This document shows positions 27,842 through 37,688 of a stretch of 64,000 nt of DNA, piece by piece. Each line of letters opens with the position of its first letter. Positions within the stretch are counted from its first letter, which is position 1. The DNA is from Bifidobacterium miconisargentati (GTDB taxonomy: Bacteria; Actinomycetota; Actinomycetes; Actinomycetales; Bifidobacteriaceae): NCBI RefSeq assembly GCF_019331675.1, contig NZ_JAHBBJ010000001.1:124001-188000 (forward strand), given 5' to 3'. Made by a program: the position numbers and the translations under genes. The notes under the pieces are model-generated. The model did not search any database and had not been told where the DNA came from. It saw only the letters and a list, made by a program, of their open reading frames with translations.

Positions 27842-27930
27842 AGCTTGTCCACCCACTTTCCGAACAGGTCGAACAGCACGAAGACGACCACCGTGCCCGC
27901 AACGTAGGCAACATCTACCCACCAGGGCAT
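27838..27930 (-). CDS. 30-aa membrane peptide preceding kdpF
   Basis: The peptide starts MPWWVDVAYVAGTVVVFVLF and ends DLFGKWVDKL: one hydrophobic helix with a charged end. A strong ribosome site (AAGGAGAATGAC) precedes the ATG, and the stop overlaps the kdpF start (ATGA), so the two are translated together. It is the first gene of the kdp operon. I do not know an established name; by context it may be an extra small subunit of the Kdp complex. Confidence 0.75.
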   Translation of the reverse strand: MPWWVDVAYVAGTVVVFVLFDLFGKWVDKL

Positions 27931-28168
27931 GTCATTCTCCTTATCATCGAACAAACCCGGTGCCGTGTTCCGCCTCCCGCTAAGGGCTGCGCGACATCGT
28001 CATCGGGTCATTGCGATTCCTCATCGTATGGAGCGAGCGGTCAGGGCGAGGCGGTTTTTACGGGTTGCATATGTGCCCGGGGGCTCCGCGCGGCGATTCC
28101 TAACGCTTTGCTAACACCGGTTATCCGGCCGGCCCGTACACTGGTTCACGACCTGAATATATAAGGAG
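27931..28168 (-). promoter_or_regulatory. kdp operon upstream region
   Basis: This gene-free stretch between the kdp operon and the ISL3 fragment must contain the kdp promoter and any KdpE site on the minus strand. I see no clear riboswitch fold, no strong palindrome and no confident -35/-10 pair. Confidence 0.4.
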
Positions 28169-28763
28169 GGCCTTTCGCTGTTTGTGGTGGGTGGTTGGTG
28201 ACGTGGGGGTGTCGTTCTCGGGTAGGTTGGAGGCATGGATACGTCTCGCTTGTTTACCGCCGCGCTCCAGTTGCAGGAGCCTTGGAGGTTGGAGTCCGTG
28301 GACTTCCGCGACGCCGGCGACGGCCGCCGGGAGCTGCACATCACGATCGGCTTCGAGGCGGGTGCCCGCTTCCGTTGCCCCGAGGCGGGATGCGGGCAGG
28401 CCGCCTGCCCGGTGCATGACAGGCGTGAGCGCGTGTGGCGTCACCTGAACATCTTCCAGTACAAGGCGTTCATCCACGCCGGCATGCCGCGCGTCATGTG
28501 TCCCGAGCACGGGGTGAGAACGGTCCCGGCCCCGTGGGCGAGGCCCGGTTCGGGGTTCACGCTCCTGTTCGAGGCGTGGGCCGTGGAGATGGCACGCCAC
28601 CTGCTCGTGAGCACGCTCGCCGAACAGATCGACGAGACCGACACGCGCCTGTGGCGCCTCATCGCCCACTACGTCGACGAGGCGCGCAGGCTGGAGGACT
28701 ACACGGGCGTGGAGGCCATCGGCATCGACGAGACCAGCCGCAAGGGCCACAGCTACATCACCG
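28169..28763 (+). pseudogene. ISL3-family transposase, 5' fragment (left copy)
   Basis: The element's left inverted repeat begins GGCCTTTCGCTGTTTGTGG at 28169. The transposase starts at ATG 28235 and shows the ISL3 zinc-finger region (RCPEAGCGQAACPVHD ... CPEHG) and the beginning of the DDE domain (VEAIGIDETSRKGHSYITV). It is cut after about 176 codons by the IS21 element at 28764. No remainder of this ISL3 copy is present in the window. Confidence 0.9.
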
Positions 28764-28960
28764 TGTATTGCTTCAATGTTTGTTAGGCGGTTTCGGCAGT
28801 GTTTTCCCGCAGTGTAGGCTGATGGTTTTCCCAGGTGTCGTCATCGTTTCCCGGTGATGTAAGCGAGAGGCATCGGTCCCGCCGCCTGTATATTCCCGAG
28901 TTGCAATTCGAATCGGATTCGGACGGTTGCCGCCGGCCGGTACTCGGGAAGGAAAGGAAC

Positions 28961-30466
28961 ATGGCGATACCGATGCCCATTGTGCAAGATATCAGGAGAC
29001 TCGACCGGCAGGGGCTGTCGCGTGCGCAGATAGCGCGTCGTCTGCATGTGGATCGAGGGACGGTCGCGAAATACGCGGATATGGCGGATCACTCGCCCAA
29101 ACCGAAGACGGATCGCAGGCGCGGGTCGAAGATTGATCCGTACGCGCATCTGGTGGACGGGTGGCTGGAGGCCGATCGGATGCTGCCTAGGAAGCAGCGT
29201 CACACGATCAAGCGCGTGCATGACCGTTTGTTGGCGGAGACGGATTACGACGGCGAGTATTCGACCACGATGCGATACGTGCACCGGTGGCGCGAGGTGA
29301 ACCGCGGCATGCCGGATCGCGAGGGGTATGTGCGGCTCGAGTGGGCGACGGGCAGCATGCAGGTTGATTTCGGCATGGCTCGGGCCCGGATCGCGGGTGA
29401 GATGGTGGACGTGCATTGCCTGGTGGTCTCGTTTCCCTTTTCGAACATGCGGTTGTGTGTGGCGATGCCGGGCGAGAACGCGGAGTGTCTGTGTCATGGT
29501 TTGACGCTTGTGTTCGAGCATATCGGCGGTGTTCCTCCCGTGATCGTGATGGACAACGCCACCGGCGCGGGTCACCGCAACGCGAAGGGCGAGGTCACGC
29601 TCACTGAGGTGTTCTCTGCGTTCGTGGCGCATCATCGCATCGAGGTCAGGTTCTGCAACCCGTATTCGGGCAACGAGAAGGGCAGCGTGGAGAACGCCGT
29701 CGGCTTCCTGAGACGCAATCTCATGGTCCCGCCCATGCGCGCGGAATCCCATGAGCAGCTCAGTCGCCTCATGCTCGAACAGTGCGACGGGCTGGCGGCC
29801 TCTTCGTATTGCCCGAGACTGCTGGACGTGCCCGTGGCCGAGGTGTTCGGCGAGGAGCGGGCGTCGTTGATGCCGTTGCCGGCCATGCCGTTCGATCCGG
29901 TGCGTTGGGAGAGCAGGGTGGCGGACAAGTACGGGCTGGTCGACATCGACTCGAACCGGTACCTCGCCGGACCCGGCATGGCGCGTTCCAAGGTGCTGGC
30001 CGCGATCCGGTGGGACACGGTCACGCTCACCTCGTGCGCTACCGGCGAGCTCCTCGCGGAGTATCACAGACAGTACGGACGGTCGAACAATATGGAGGAT
30101 CCCGCGCTCGTGCTGCCCCGGATCGCGGTCAGACCCCGGGCGTGGAGGGAGAGCGCGATCCGCCCCGACGTGCCCGACGACATCCGCGCCTGGCTCGACG
30201 CGATGGACGAGAAGACGTTGAAGGAAAGCCTCAAGGCGATCGGCGACGCGTGCCGGGCGGCCGGGTTCGAACCCGCGATGCAGGCATGCGGCGAGATCCT
30301 GCGCTGCAACAAGGACATGGGCCTGCACGCGGACTCGCTCACCCCGATCGCGTTGCGCATGCGCGACGGCGACTGGGAATACCCCGGCGCGGTCGCCGAA
30401 CCCGACCTGAGCGGCTACGACCGGTTCATCACCGACACGGACGACCATGGCAAGGAGGACCGATGA
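28961..30466 (+). CDS. istA: IS21-family transposase IstA
   Basis: The ATG at 28961 follows AGGAAAGGAAC and gives 501 aa; the frame is open 42 codons earlier without support. The HTH is LSRAQIARRLHVDRGTVAKY. The DDE catalytic residues lie in MQVDFGMA, VIVMDNATG and NEKGSVENAVG. Its stop overlaps the istB start (ATGA). It appears intact. Confidence 0.95.
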   Translation: MAIPMPIVQDIRRLDRQGLSRAQIARRLHVDRGTVAKYADMADHSPKPKTDRRRGSKIDPYAHLVDGWLEADRMLPRKQRHTIKRVHDRLLAETDYDGEYSTTMRYVHRWREVNRGMPDREGYVRLEWATGSMQVDFGMARARIAGEMVDVHCLVVSFPFSNMRLCVAMPGENAECLCHGLTLVFEHIGGVPPVIVMDNATGAGHRNAKGEVTLTEVFSAFVAHHRIEVRFCNPYSGNEKGSVENAVGFLRRNLMVPPMRAESHEQLSRLMLEQCDGLAASSYCPRLLDVPVAEVFGEERASLMPLPAMPFDPVRWESRVADKYGLVDIDSNRYLAGPGMARSKVLAAIRWDTVTLTSCATGELLAEYHRQYGRSNNMEDPALVLPRIAVRPRAWRESAIRPDVPDDIRAWLDAMDEKTLKESLKAIGDACRAAGFEPAMQACGEILRCNKDMGLHADSLTPIALRMRDGDWEYPGAVAEPDLSGYDRFITDTDDHGKEDR

Positions 30467-31248
30467 GCGCCGGCCCCGATCCCGTGATCCCGGAGACCCG
30501 CCGCCGGCGCGCGTCCACGACCGAGAAGAGCGAACGGATCCTGAAGATGAGCCGCAGCCTGCCGCTGACGCGCGGCGTGCTCGCCGACACGCTGGCCGAG
30601 GCCACGCCCAACCAGCTCGACCTCATCGAACGATGGTTCACGGCCGAACTCGACTCACGCGAGCGATCCAAACGCACGCGCCTGCTCAAACAGGCCGGCT
30701 TCCCGGCCGACAAGACCCTCGACGGCTACGACTGGACCAACCTGAGGATGCCCGCGGACTGGGGGCGCGCCCAGCTCGAAAGCCTCGACTTCGTCGACAA
30801 TCGCGAGGACCTCGTGCTCTACGGGCCCGTCGGGGTCGGCAAGAGCCACCTCGCGATCGCGATCGGCAGGCTCGCCTGCGACAAGGGCATACCGGTCAGG
30901 TTCTTCACCGCGACCGGACTGCTCATGCGTTTAAGACGCGCCCAGCAGGAGAACCGGCTCGACCGGGAACTCGCGAGCATCGGCAAGGCGCGTCTCCTGG
31001 TCATCGACGAGTTCGGATACCTGCCCATCGACGAGGAAGGCAGCCGCCTCCTCTTCCAGATCATAAGCGACAGCTACGAGACAAGGAGCATCATCTACAC
31101 CACCAACATCGAATTCAGCGGATGGGGACGCATCCTCGGCGACAAGAACATGGCCGCCGCCCTCATCGACCGCACCGTCCACCACGGACGGCTCATCAGA
31201 TTCGAGGGCCGCTCCTACCGCAGCGAACACGCCCTCATGACCAAATAA
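30463..31248 (+). CDS. istB: IS21 helper ATPase IstB
   Basis: This AAA+ ATPase (261 aa) is related to DnaC and assists IstA in target selection. Walker A is GPVGVGKSH and Walker B is LLVIDEFGYLP; the sensor region IIYTTNIEFSGW is also typical. It is translationally coupled to istA. The gene is followed by a short CAA-type trinucleotide repeat (about 31249-31270) before the right end of the element. Confidence 0.95.
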   Translation: MSAGPDPVIPETRRRRASTTEKSERILKMSRSLPLTRGVLADTLAEATPNQLDLIERWFTAELDSRERSKRTRLLKQAGFPADKTLDGYDWTNLRMPADWGRAQLESLDFVDNREDLVLYGPVGVGKSHLAIAIGRLACDKGIPVRFFTATGLLMRLRRAQQENRLDRELASIGKARLLVIDEFGYLPIDEEGSRLLFQIISDSYETRSIIYTTNIEFSGWGRILGDKNMAAALIDRTVHHGRLIRFEGRSYRSEHALMTK

Positions 31249-31371
31249 CAACACAACAACAACAACAACGCAGACAGGCAGCGGCCGATACCGCACACCC
31301 TGCGGGAAACCCGCTGCCTACACTGCGGGAAAACACTGCACAAACAGCAGGCCCCGACTTGACAAAACACA

Positions 31372-31905
31372 GTAGTCCTCCAGCCTGCGCGCCTCGTCGA
31401 CGTAGTGGGCGATGAGGCGCCACAGGCGCGTGTCGGTCTCGTCGATCTGTTCGGCGAGCGTGCTCACGAGCAGGTGGCGTGCCATCTCCACGGCCCACGC
31501 CTCGAACAGGAGCGTGAACCCCGAACCGGGCCTCGCCCACGGGGCCGGGACCGTTCTCACCCCGTGCTCGGGACACATGACGCGCGGCATGCCGGCGTGG
31601 ATGAACGCCTTGTACTGGAAGATGTTCAGGTGACGCCACACGCGCTCACGCCTGTCATGCACCGGGCAGGCGGCCTGCCCGCATCCCGCCTCGGGGCAAC
31701 GGAAGCGGGCACCCGCCTCGAAGCCGATCGTGATGTGCAGCTCCCGGCGGCCGTCGCCGGCGTCGCGGAAGTCCACGGACTCCAACCTCCAAGGCTCCTG
31801 CAACTGGAGCGCGGCGGTAAACAAGCGAGACGTATCCATGCCTCCAACCTACCCGAGAACGACACCCCCACGTCACCAACCACCCACCACAAACAGCGAA
31901 AGGCC
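31372..31905 (-). pseudogene. ISL3-family transposase, 5' fragment (right, inverted copy)
   Basis: This is a 534-base copy of 28169-28702 in inverted orientation; the 162-aa protein stretch is identical. The transposase ATG is at 31839, and the reading frame runs into the IS21 end. Its outer end carries the same inverted repeat as the left copy. As on the left, the 3' part of the transposase is absent. Confidence 0.9.
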
Positions 31906-32054
31906 AAATAAAAGAAGCATCGGTCGCGACCGACCGGCACGGCGGCTCCTCCGGCCGTTCAGCGGATCACGACGCCCATCGCATCGGAGACGACGGATGT
32001 GAGCACGTCCGCCTTGTCACGCCCAACGCCTTCGTCGTCGCACAGACGCGACCA

Positions 32055-32783
32055 TTACAGCAGCGTCTCGATGACGCAGTCGATGATGCAGGAGACGGAC
32101 AGCCGCACGGCGAACCCCGCGGCGACGGGCTCCCTGCCATCGGGGTCCCGTCCCTCCCACACGGCGGCGACGGCCGCGGTCCACTTGGGGATGCGCGCGT
32201 ACAACGCCGACCTCAACGCCTCGTTGGAGCGCACGATCCGCAGCCGCAGCGCCAAATCGTCGAGCTGCGCCGACTCGAGCGAGCCGAGCACCTGCGGGGC
32301 CACGCGGCGCACGAAGTCGCGCGGCGTGGAATCCATATGACGTCCGATCTCCCGGCGCAGGTCGGCGATTAGCTCGCCGTCGGCCGGGAACCCGATGACG
32401 AGATCCTCCTTGGCCGGGAAATACCGGAACAGGGTGATTGGCGAGATCCCCGCCTCGGCGGAGATCCGCTGCGTGGTCACCGCGTCGTAGCCGTCCTCGT
32501 CGAACAGGCGCAGCGCCGTGTCCCCGATGGCCTTGCGTATGGCGATCCGTTTGCGCCGCTGCCAGCGGCTGCGGGCGACGGCCGCCTTGACCGACGTCCC
32601 ACGCCGCGAAGCGGTGTTGGACGGAGTCGGTTCGTCAGATGGCGAACGCCCCGACGATGCTCGTTCCCGATCGTCGCCCGCCGTCATCCCATCCATGTCA
32701 GCCGCCATGCCGTCCGCCTCCATCGATCGTCGCGTTCCGGCCGTCGACCGGCCTCTTCGCCAACCAATACTACCCGCCGTCAC
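32055..32783 (-). CDS. TetR-family transcriptional regulator
   Basis: A one-component repressor with the TetR HTH at the middle of the frame (TTQRISAEAGISPITLFRYFPAKEDLV), followed by a ligand-binding helical domain. The reading frame is 242 aa, but the first ~75 residues are low-complexity and several ATGs (near 32723, 32708, 32696 or 32687) could be the real start. The ligand is unknown. It lies 45 bases downstream of kup on the same strand, so it may be read through from kup. Confidence 0.85.
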   Translation of the reverse strand: MTAGSIGWRRGRSTAGTRRSMEADGMAADMDGMTAGDDRERASSGRSPSDEPTPSNTASRRGTSVKAAVARSRWQRRKRIAIRKAIGDTALRLFDEDGYDAVTTQRISAEAGISPITLFRYFPAKEDLVIGFPADGELIADLRREIGRHMDSTPRDFVRRVAPQVLGSLESAQLDDLALRLRIVRSNEALRSALYARIPKWTAAVAAVWEGRDPDGREPVAAGFAVRLSVSCIIDCVIETLL

Positions 32784-32828
32784 GGCATCGCCCTCGGCGT
32801 CGCCCGAGACATCTAGCGGGTCGCCGCG

Positions 32829-34883
32829 TCACCGCCGCTGCCGACCGCCGCCCTCCCCCACAGGCGACGCCCCGATCCGTTCCATCGCCATGGACCCGTC
32901 GCCACCGCTCCAGATGGGGACGGTGTCGACGATCGGATCGTTGGTTTCGAGACCGAACCATTCCACCGGCCGGCTAATCATGCGCTTGATCCACTGGTAG
33001 CTGCGCAGCAGCGTGCGGTCCGAATCCGGCAGGGAGGACTCCGGGCTGACGACGCGGTGCATGAGCACGTATCGGATGCTGCCGATGCCGAGGCGCTCGT
33101 TCCTGTTGGCGAGCTTGGGCCACTGCGGTTCGATGCGGGCGATCTCGCCCCGCGAGAGCATGTCCGCCATGATCGCGTCCATGTACTGGCGCAGATAGAA
33201 CTGCGGTTCCTTGTAGCCGAGGCTGATGATCACACGGTGCAGGCTGGGGCCGAAGGAGACGGCCTTCCACCGGCGTCCGAACGGCCGCTCGGACTGGACG
33301 AGGGTGACGATCCAGTACGCGTGCCCGCGATGGTGCACCATGCTGGCGGCCACGTCCTTCTCCACCTCCTTCACGCTCGGATCGGCGGTCAGGTACACGA
33401 GATTGTCGGCCACCAGATCACGCCGTTTGTCCGCCATGGACGCGGCGAGGATGTGCGACAGGTCGTCGGCGTGCACGTGCCCGCGGTCGGACGCCTCCAG
33501 CAGGCTGCCGCGCGAGCAGATGTGGAAGACGCCGAACAGCACTCCCCAGATGATCACGGTGATGTATCCGCCCTCCATGAACTTGAAGACGCTCGCGGAC
33601 AGGAACAGAAGCTCGATCAGTCCGAACAGCACGCAGGAGACGAGCGCACCCAGCCGTTTGCCCTCGACCCGCCACAGGAACTCGAACAGCAGCACGGTGA
33701 TCATGAGCATCGCGATGGTCAGGGCCAGACCGTAGGCCGCCTCCATCGCCGAGGAGGACCTGAAGTACAGGACCACGAGGACGGTGAGCCCCGCCAGCAC
33801 CCCGCATGCGGACGGGATGTAGATCTGCCCCTTGCTCACGCCCGGGTAGCGCATGTTGAGCCGGGGCAGCCAGCCCAGACCGTCGGCGGCGGCCGTCAGC
33901 GTGAACGCGCCGGAGATCAGCGCCTGCGAGGCGATGACGCCGGCGGTCAGGGCGAGCAGCACTCCGAACGGGCGGATCTGTTCGGGGATGATCTGGAAGA
34001 ACGGCGCGGGGTCGCCGGCGCCCACGCGATGCCCCTCGAGCATCCACGCGCCCTGCCCGAAGTACGAGCAGATCAGCGTCAGATTCACCAGCGGCCAGCT
34101 GGCGCGGATGTTGCCGCGTCCCACATGGCCCATGTCCGCGTAGAGGGCTTCGGCGCCGGTCAGCGCGAGGAATACGCTGCCCATCAACGCCACGCCGGCC
34201 TTGTTCTCGTCGGAGAACAGGAACCGCACGCCGACCGTCGGGTCGAGCGCCTCGAACACGGTCCAGTCGCGGGTGACGATGTTCATGACGCCGATCACCG
34301 CGAGGAACAGGAACCAGATGGTCATGACGGGGCCGAAGAACGTGCCCAGCCTGTTCGTGCCGGCGTGCTGGCTCAGGAACAGCAGCACGATGATGGCTAT
34401 CGCGATCATCACGGCCAGTTCCTCGGACCAGTAGACGCTGCCGCCGATCGCCGGGATGGACGCGAGACCCTCCACGGCGGAGGTGATGCTCACCGCGGGC
34501 GTGAAGACGCTGTCCGCGAGGAACGCCGCCGCCCCGACCATGGCGAACGCCGCCGCGTGTTTCCAGTGGCGCCGCACCGCGGCGAACAGGGCGAACACGC
34601 CGCCCTCGCCGTCGTTGTCGGCGTTCATCACGGTCCACACGTATTTGATGGTGACGACCAGCAGCATGAACCAGAACACCAGCGACAGCGATCCCAGGAT
34701 CTGGAAGCGGTCGAGACGCCCGCCCTGCGCGAGCATCAACGCCTTGGGCGCGTAGATCGGGCTCGTGCCCAAATCCCCGTAGACGATGCCGACGGCGATG
34801 AGCATGCCCGCCGGCGTGACCTTATCGATGGGGCGGCCCTCCCCTTTGGTCCCCTTCGCCGACTTGCGTTTCCACAGTGCCAT
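32829..34883 (-). CDS. kup: Kup-type low-affinity K+ transporter
   Basis: This K+/H+ symporter of the KUP/HAK family has 684 aa from the ATG at 34883, which has GGAGG nine bases before it. About twelve membrane helices are visible. The family signature GIVYGDLGTSPIYA is near the N-terminus, and the motifs FLADSVFTPAVSITSAVEG and VALMGSVFLALTGAEALYADMGH are intact. A soluble C-terminal domain of about 200 residues follows. Together with kdp it makes this region a potassium-uptake island. Confidence 0.95.
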   Translation of the reverse strand: MALWKRKSAKGTKGEGRPIDKVTPAGMLIAVGIVYGDLGTSPIYAPKALMLAQGGRLDRFQILGSLSLVFWFMLLVVTIKYVWTVMNADNDGEGGVFALFAAVRRHWKHAAAFAMVGAAAFLADSVFTPAVSITSAVEGLASIPAIGGSVYWSEELAVMIAIAIIVLLFLSQHAGTNRLGTFFGPVMTIWFLFLAVIGVMNIVTRDWTVFEALDPTVGVRFLFSDENKAGVALMGSVFLALTGAEALYADMGHVGRGNIRASWPLVNLTLICSYFGQGAWMLEGHRVGAGDPAPFFQIIPEQIRPFGVLLALTAGVIASQALISGAFTLTAAADGLGWLPRLNMRYPGVSKGQIYIPSACGVLAGLTVLVVLYFRSSSAMEAAYGLALTIAMLMITVLLFEFLWRVEGKRLGALVSCVLFGLIELLFLSASVFKFMEGGYITVIIWGVLFGVFHICSRGSLLEASDRGHVHADDLSHILAASMADKRRDLVADNLVYLTADPSVKEVEKDVAASMVHHRGHAYWIVTLVQSERPFGRRWKAVSFGPSLHRVIISLGYKEPQFYLRQYMDAIMADMLSRGEIARIEPQWPKLANRNERLGIGSIRYVLMHRVVSPESSLPDSDRTLLRSYQWIKRMISRPVEWFGLETNDPIVDTVPIWSGGDGSMAMERIGASPVGEGGGRQRR

Positions 34884-35135
34884 ATGCCGCTTCCTCCCAT
34901 GTCCGGAACGACGGTGCTTTCCATGGCGTGGCCATGGCAGGCCTTCCACGGATGCACGGCGCCCGCGAGGCCCTTCCGCCGCACATTATAGGGGATTTCG
35001 CCGAAACGGCCGGTTTTCCGTAAGCAAACCGTTAGGACGCCGGATGCATGGTCGCGTGATCCGGCAAGGACCGTCCGCCGGAACCCCCGAAACGTATATC
35101 GACCGGCAACCGGGGGAAAATCAGGAGGTTCCCCG

Positions 35136-37516
35136 ATGGACGGAGCCATCATACGATGGGAGACCGGAGCCACCGACGCCACCATCCAGGCCGGCAAGGC
35201 CAACGTGCAAACGTTGACGGACGACAGGGACCAGGCCGAAACCCAGGCCGAAACGGCGACGGCCCAGGCAGAGCAGGCCAAACAGGAGCAGACCAGGGCT
35301 GAGCAGGCACGGAAGGACGCGGCCAAGGCCGACGCGGAAGGCATCCGAGGAGAAGGACGCGGCCGACCGCAAGGTCACGGATCTCAAGGACCAGCTCAAT
35401 CAGGCGGAGGCTGCCCGCAAGGAAGCCACGCTGCTGCAGCAGACGGCGGACGCGGCCAAGGCCGACGCGGAAGGCAAGAAGCAGGCGGCGGCTCAGGCGC
35501 AGAAACAGCTCGACAAGGGGTATCTCGGATATCTGGAGCAGGACGGTTCCCAGGCGGCGAAGGATCTCGTGGAAAACGACGCAACCATCCGCCAATGGCT
35601 GGACGACGGCATCATCGACCCGTCCAAGGACGATGACAGCCTGAGCCTGGACTCCGTGCGCAAGAGCCTGGCGTACATCGACCAATTCAACCAGCTGCGC
35701 AAGGTCGAGGGACTGAACGAACTCAAGGTATCCGACTATCTCATGGCCACAGCGGCGGCATCGAACCAGAAGATCCAGTCCAACGGCTTCCAGCACACGG
35801 GGGCCTCGCGCTGGGACGCCAGCGAGAACATCGCCTACGGATCCAGCGACTCGTACAACCCGTTCAACGGCTGGTATACGAGGGAGAAGGCGCTGTTCGA
35901 CCAGGCGGCCGCGCAGGATCCGAAGCTCGCCGCGCACCGCAACGACGCCTACTGGGTCAGCACGCAGACCCAGTACAAGGATCTGTGGAAGAAGACGGGA
36001 CATTACCTCAACATCGTGGACGGCAACGAGTCCAGCACGGGATTCGCCTGGGGCGCGAGTCTGGACAACCAAGGCCTCTACATCAAGTACTTCACAGCAC
36101 ACCAGCCGCGAGGACAAGGGGAAGACGACCGACGTCACGACGTTCGCCCAGCTGCTCGACGCATACGAAACGCCGCTTCAGCAGGCTGTGAAGGACGGGG
36201 TCGCCGCGGACAAGGCGGCATCCGACGCGCAGGCCAGGGCCGACGCGGCCGACAATGCCGCTTCGGCGAAGGAACAGACGCTCAAGGAACTGCAGAACCA
36301 GCAGGAAACGCTGGAGCAGGCGGCCCGGAACCTGAAAGAGGCCCAGGCCAAGGCGCAGCAGGTATTGGACGAGTGGCTCGCGCTCCACCTCGACGGAGGA
36401 TCGCAGCAGCCGGTGGATCAGGAACTCGTGGACCGTCTCGCAAAGGAATACGAGCAGGCCAAACAGGATGCAGACAGCAAGGCAGACGAGGCCACGGCCA
36501 AGGCCGAAGAACTGGCGGCGGCGGACAGGAAGGCCTCGGAAGCCAAAGCCCAGGCCGACGAGGCGGACGCGCAGGCCGCCAAGGCGGCACGCAACGCGCG
36601 AGACGCCCAGAAGGAGCTTGACAAGGCCCAACAGCAACTGGACGAGCTGACCGGGCTCCGGCAGGCCGTCGACCAGGCGCAAGAAGCGCTCGACCAGGCG
36701 CAAGCCCGCCAGCAGCAGGCGGAGGACGCACTCGCATCCGCGCGAAAGGTCCTGGAGTCGATGAACCGGAACGCGGAAACCGCCAAGCAAGCCCTCGAAA
36801 CGGCGCAGCAGGCCGCCACCACGGCCGCGGACCAGCTTGAGACAGCCCAGCGACGGTTGAGGGAGCTGGAGGACCAGTCCGGCATCGATCCGGCGCAACT
36901 GTCCCGAATCCGCGCCGCCCACCAGTCGCTCACCGAAAAGACCAGGCTGCTCGACCAGGCCAACAAGGCACTGGCCGAAGCCAGAAAGGGACTGGAGGCA
37001 AGCAATCTCACGGTAAGCCAGCAGCAGCGCCTGCTCGACGCGGTCGACCAGGCGCAAAAGGCGCTCGACCAAGCCAACAAGGCACTGGACAAGGCTCAGC
37101 TGGAATATGACGCCCTCGTCAACAACACGACGCCCGGAGTGCCCGACAACCCCGGAACCAGCCCGGACAAGCCTGACGACGGCGAAACACCCGTTCAGCC
37201 CGGCAAACCCGGGAACGGCGATCCGGGTGCGCAGGATCCCGATACAGCCGGCCCTGACGACAACGACTCCGGAAACCTGCCGGACGATGAAGGCGCCACG
37301 GGAGGGACCGTGGAATCCGTCGTCAAACCCGATATCACCGTCATCACGACATCCGGGGCGACCGGCTGGGATACGAGTGAATCCCGGCAGACGACCGGGG
37401 GAACACAGCCTCTCGCGTCGACCGGCTCGGATACAGCGGTGATCGTCCTCGCGGCCGCGACGCTGCTCGCCGCCGGCACGGGCCTGACCGTGGTCCGCAG
37501 CCGCCACCAAGACTAG
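35136..37516 (+). pseudogene. SEC10/PgrA-like LPXTG surface-exclusion protein, broken
   Basis: Three consecutive frames encode one protein: coiled coil, a CAP-like/SEC10 domain, a long coiled coil (about 36190-37110) and a sorting signal LASTG with membrane helix (VIVLAAATLLAAGTGLTVV) and basic end. The central domain carries SDYLMATAAASNQ and YNPFNGWYTREKALFD. Two one-base insertions break it: near 35340 (GCGGAAGGCATCC) and near 36103 (GCACACCAGCCGC). No signal peptide is present; the frame opens directly in the coiled coil at the border with the kup region, so the 5' end is also missing. Surface-exclusion proteins reduce redundant conjugation into donor cells. Confidence 0.8.
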
Positions 37517-37688
37517 GATCCATCATCCTATCCTCAAAAATAACGAAGGACGGCATGACCGGCATCTCCTGTGGCCGGTCATGACGTCCTTCCTTTTCCG
37601 ACCACGCGCAATCGGCCCGGCACGCACGAAACGGATCCTGCACGCCCATAACCTGCCTATCGGCACGAAAAGAAATCCGCAAGGAGCA

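Larger units (their letters stand above)
28764..31371 (+). mobile_element. IS21-family insertion sequence
   Basis: Both ends start with TGT and share a 24-base internal repeat at exactly the same distance (32 bases) from each end: 28796-28819 on the left and 31316-31339, inverted, on the right. Further related copies (a TTTTCCC-type block) follow inward, as is usual for the multiple binding sites of IS21 elements. It encodes istA and istB. The flanking bases (CACCG left, GTAGT right) show no target duplication. Confidence 0.9.

Noticed and set aside
31249..31270. CAA/AAC trinucleotide run after istB
   Set aside because: Noncoding end of an insertion sequence; no sign of regulation or phase variation.
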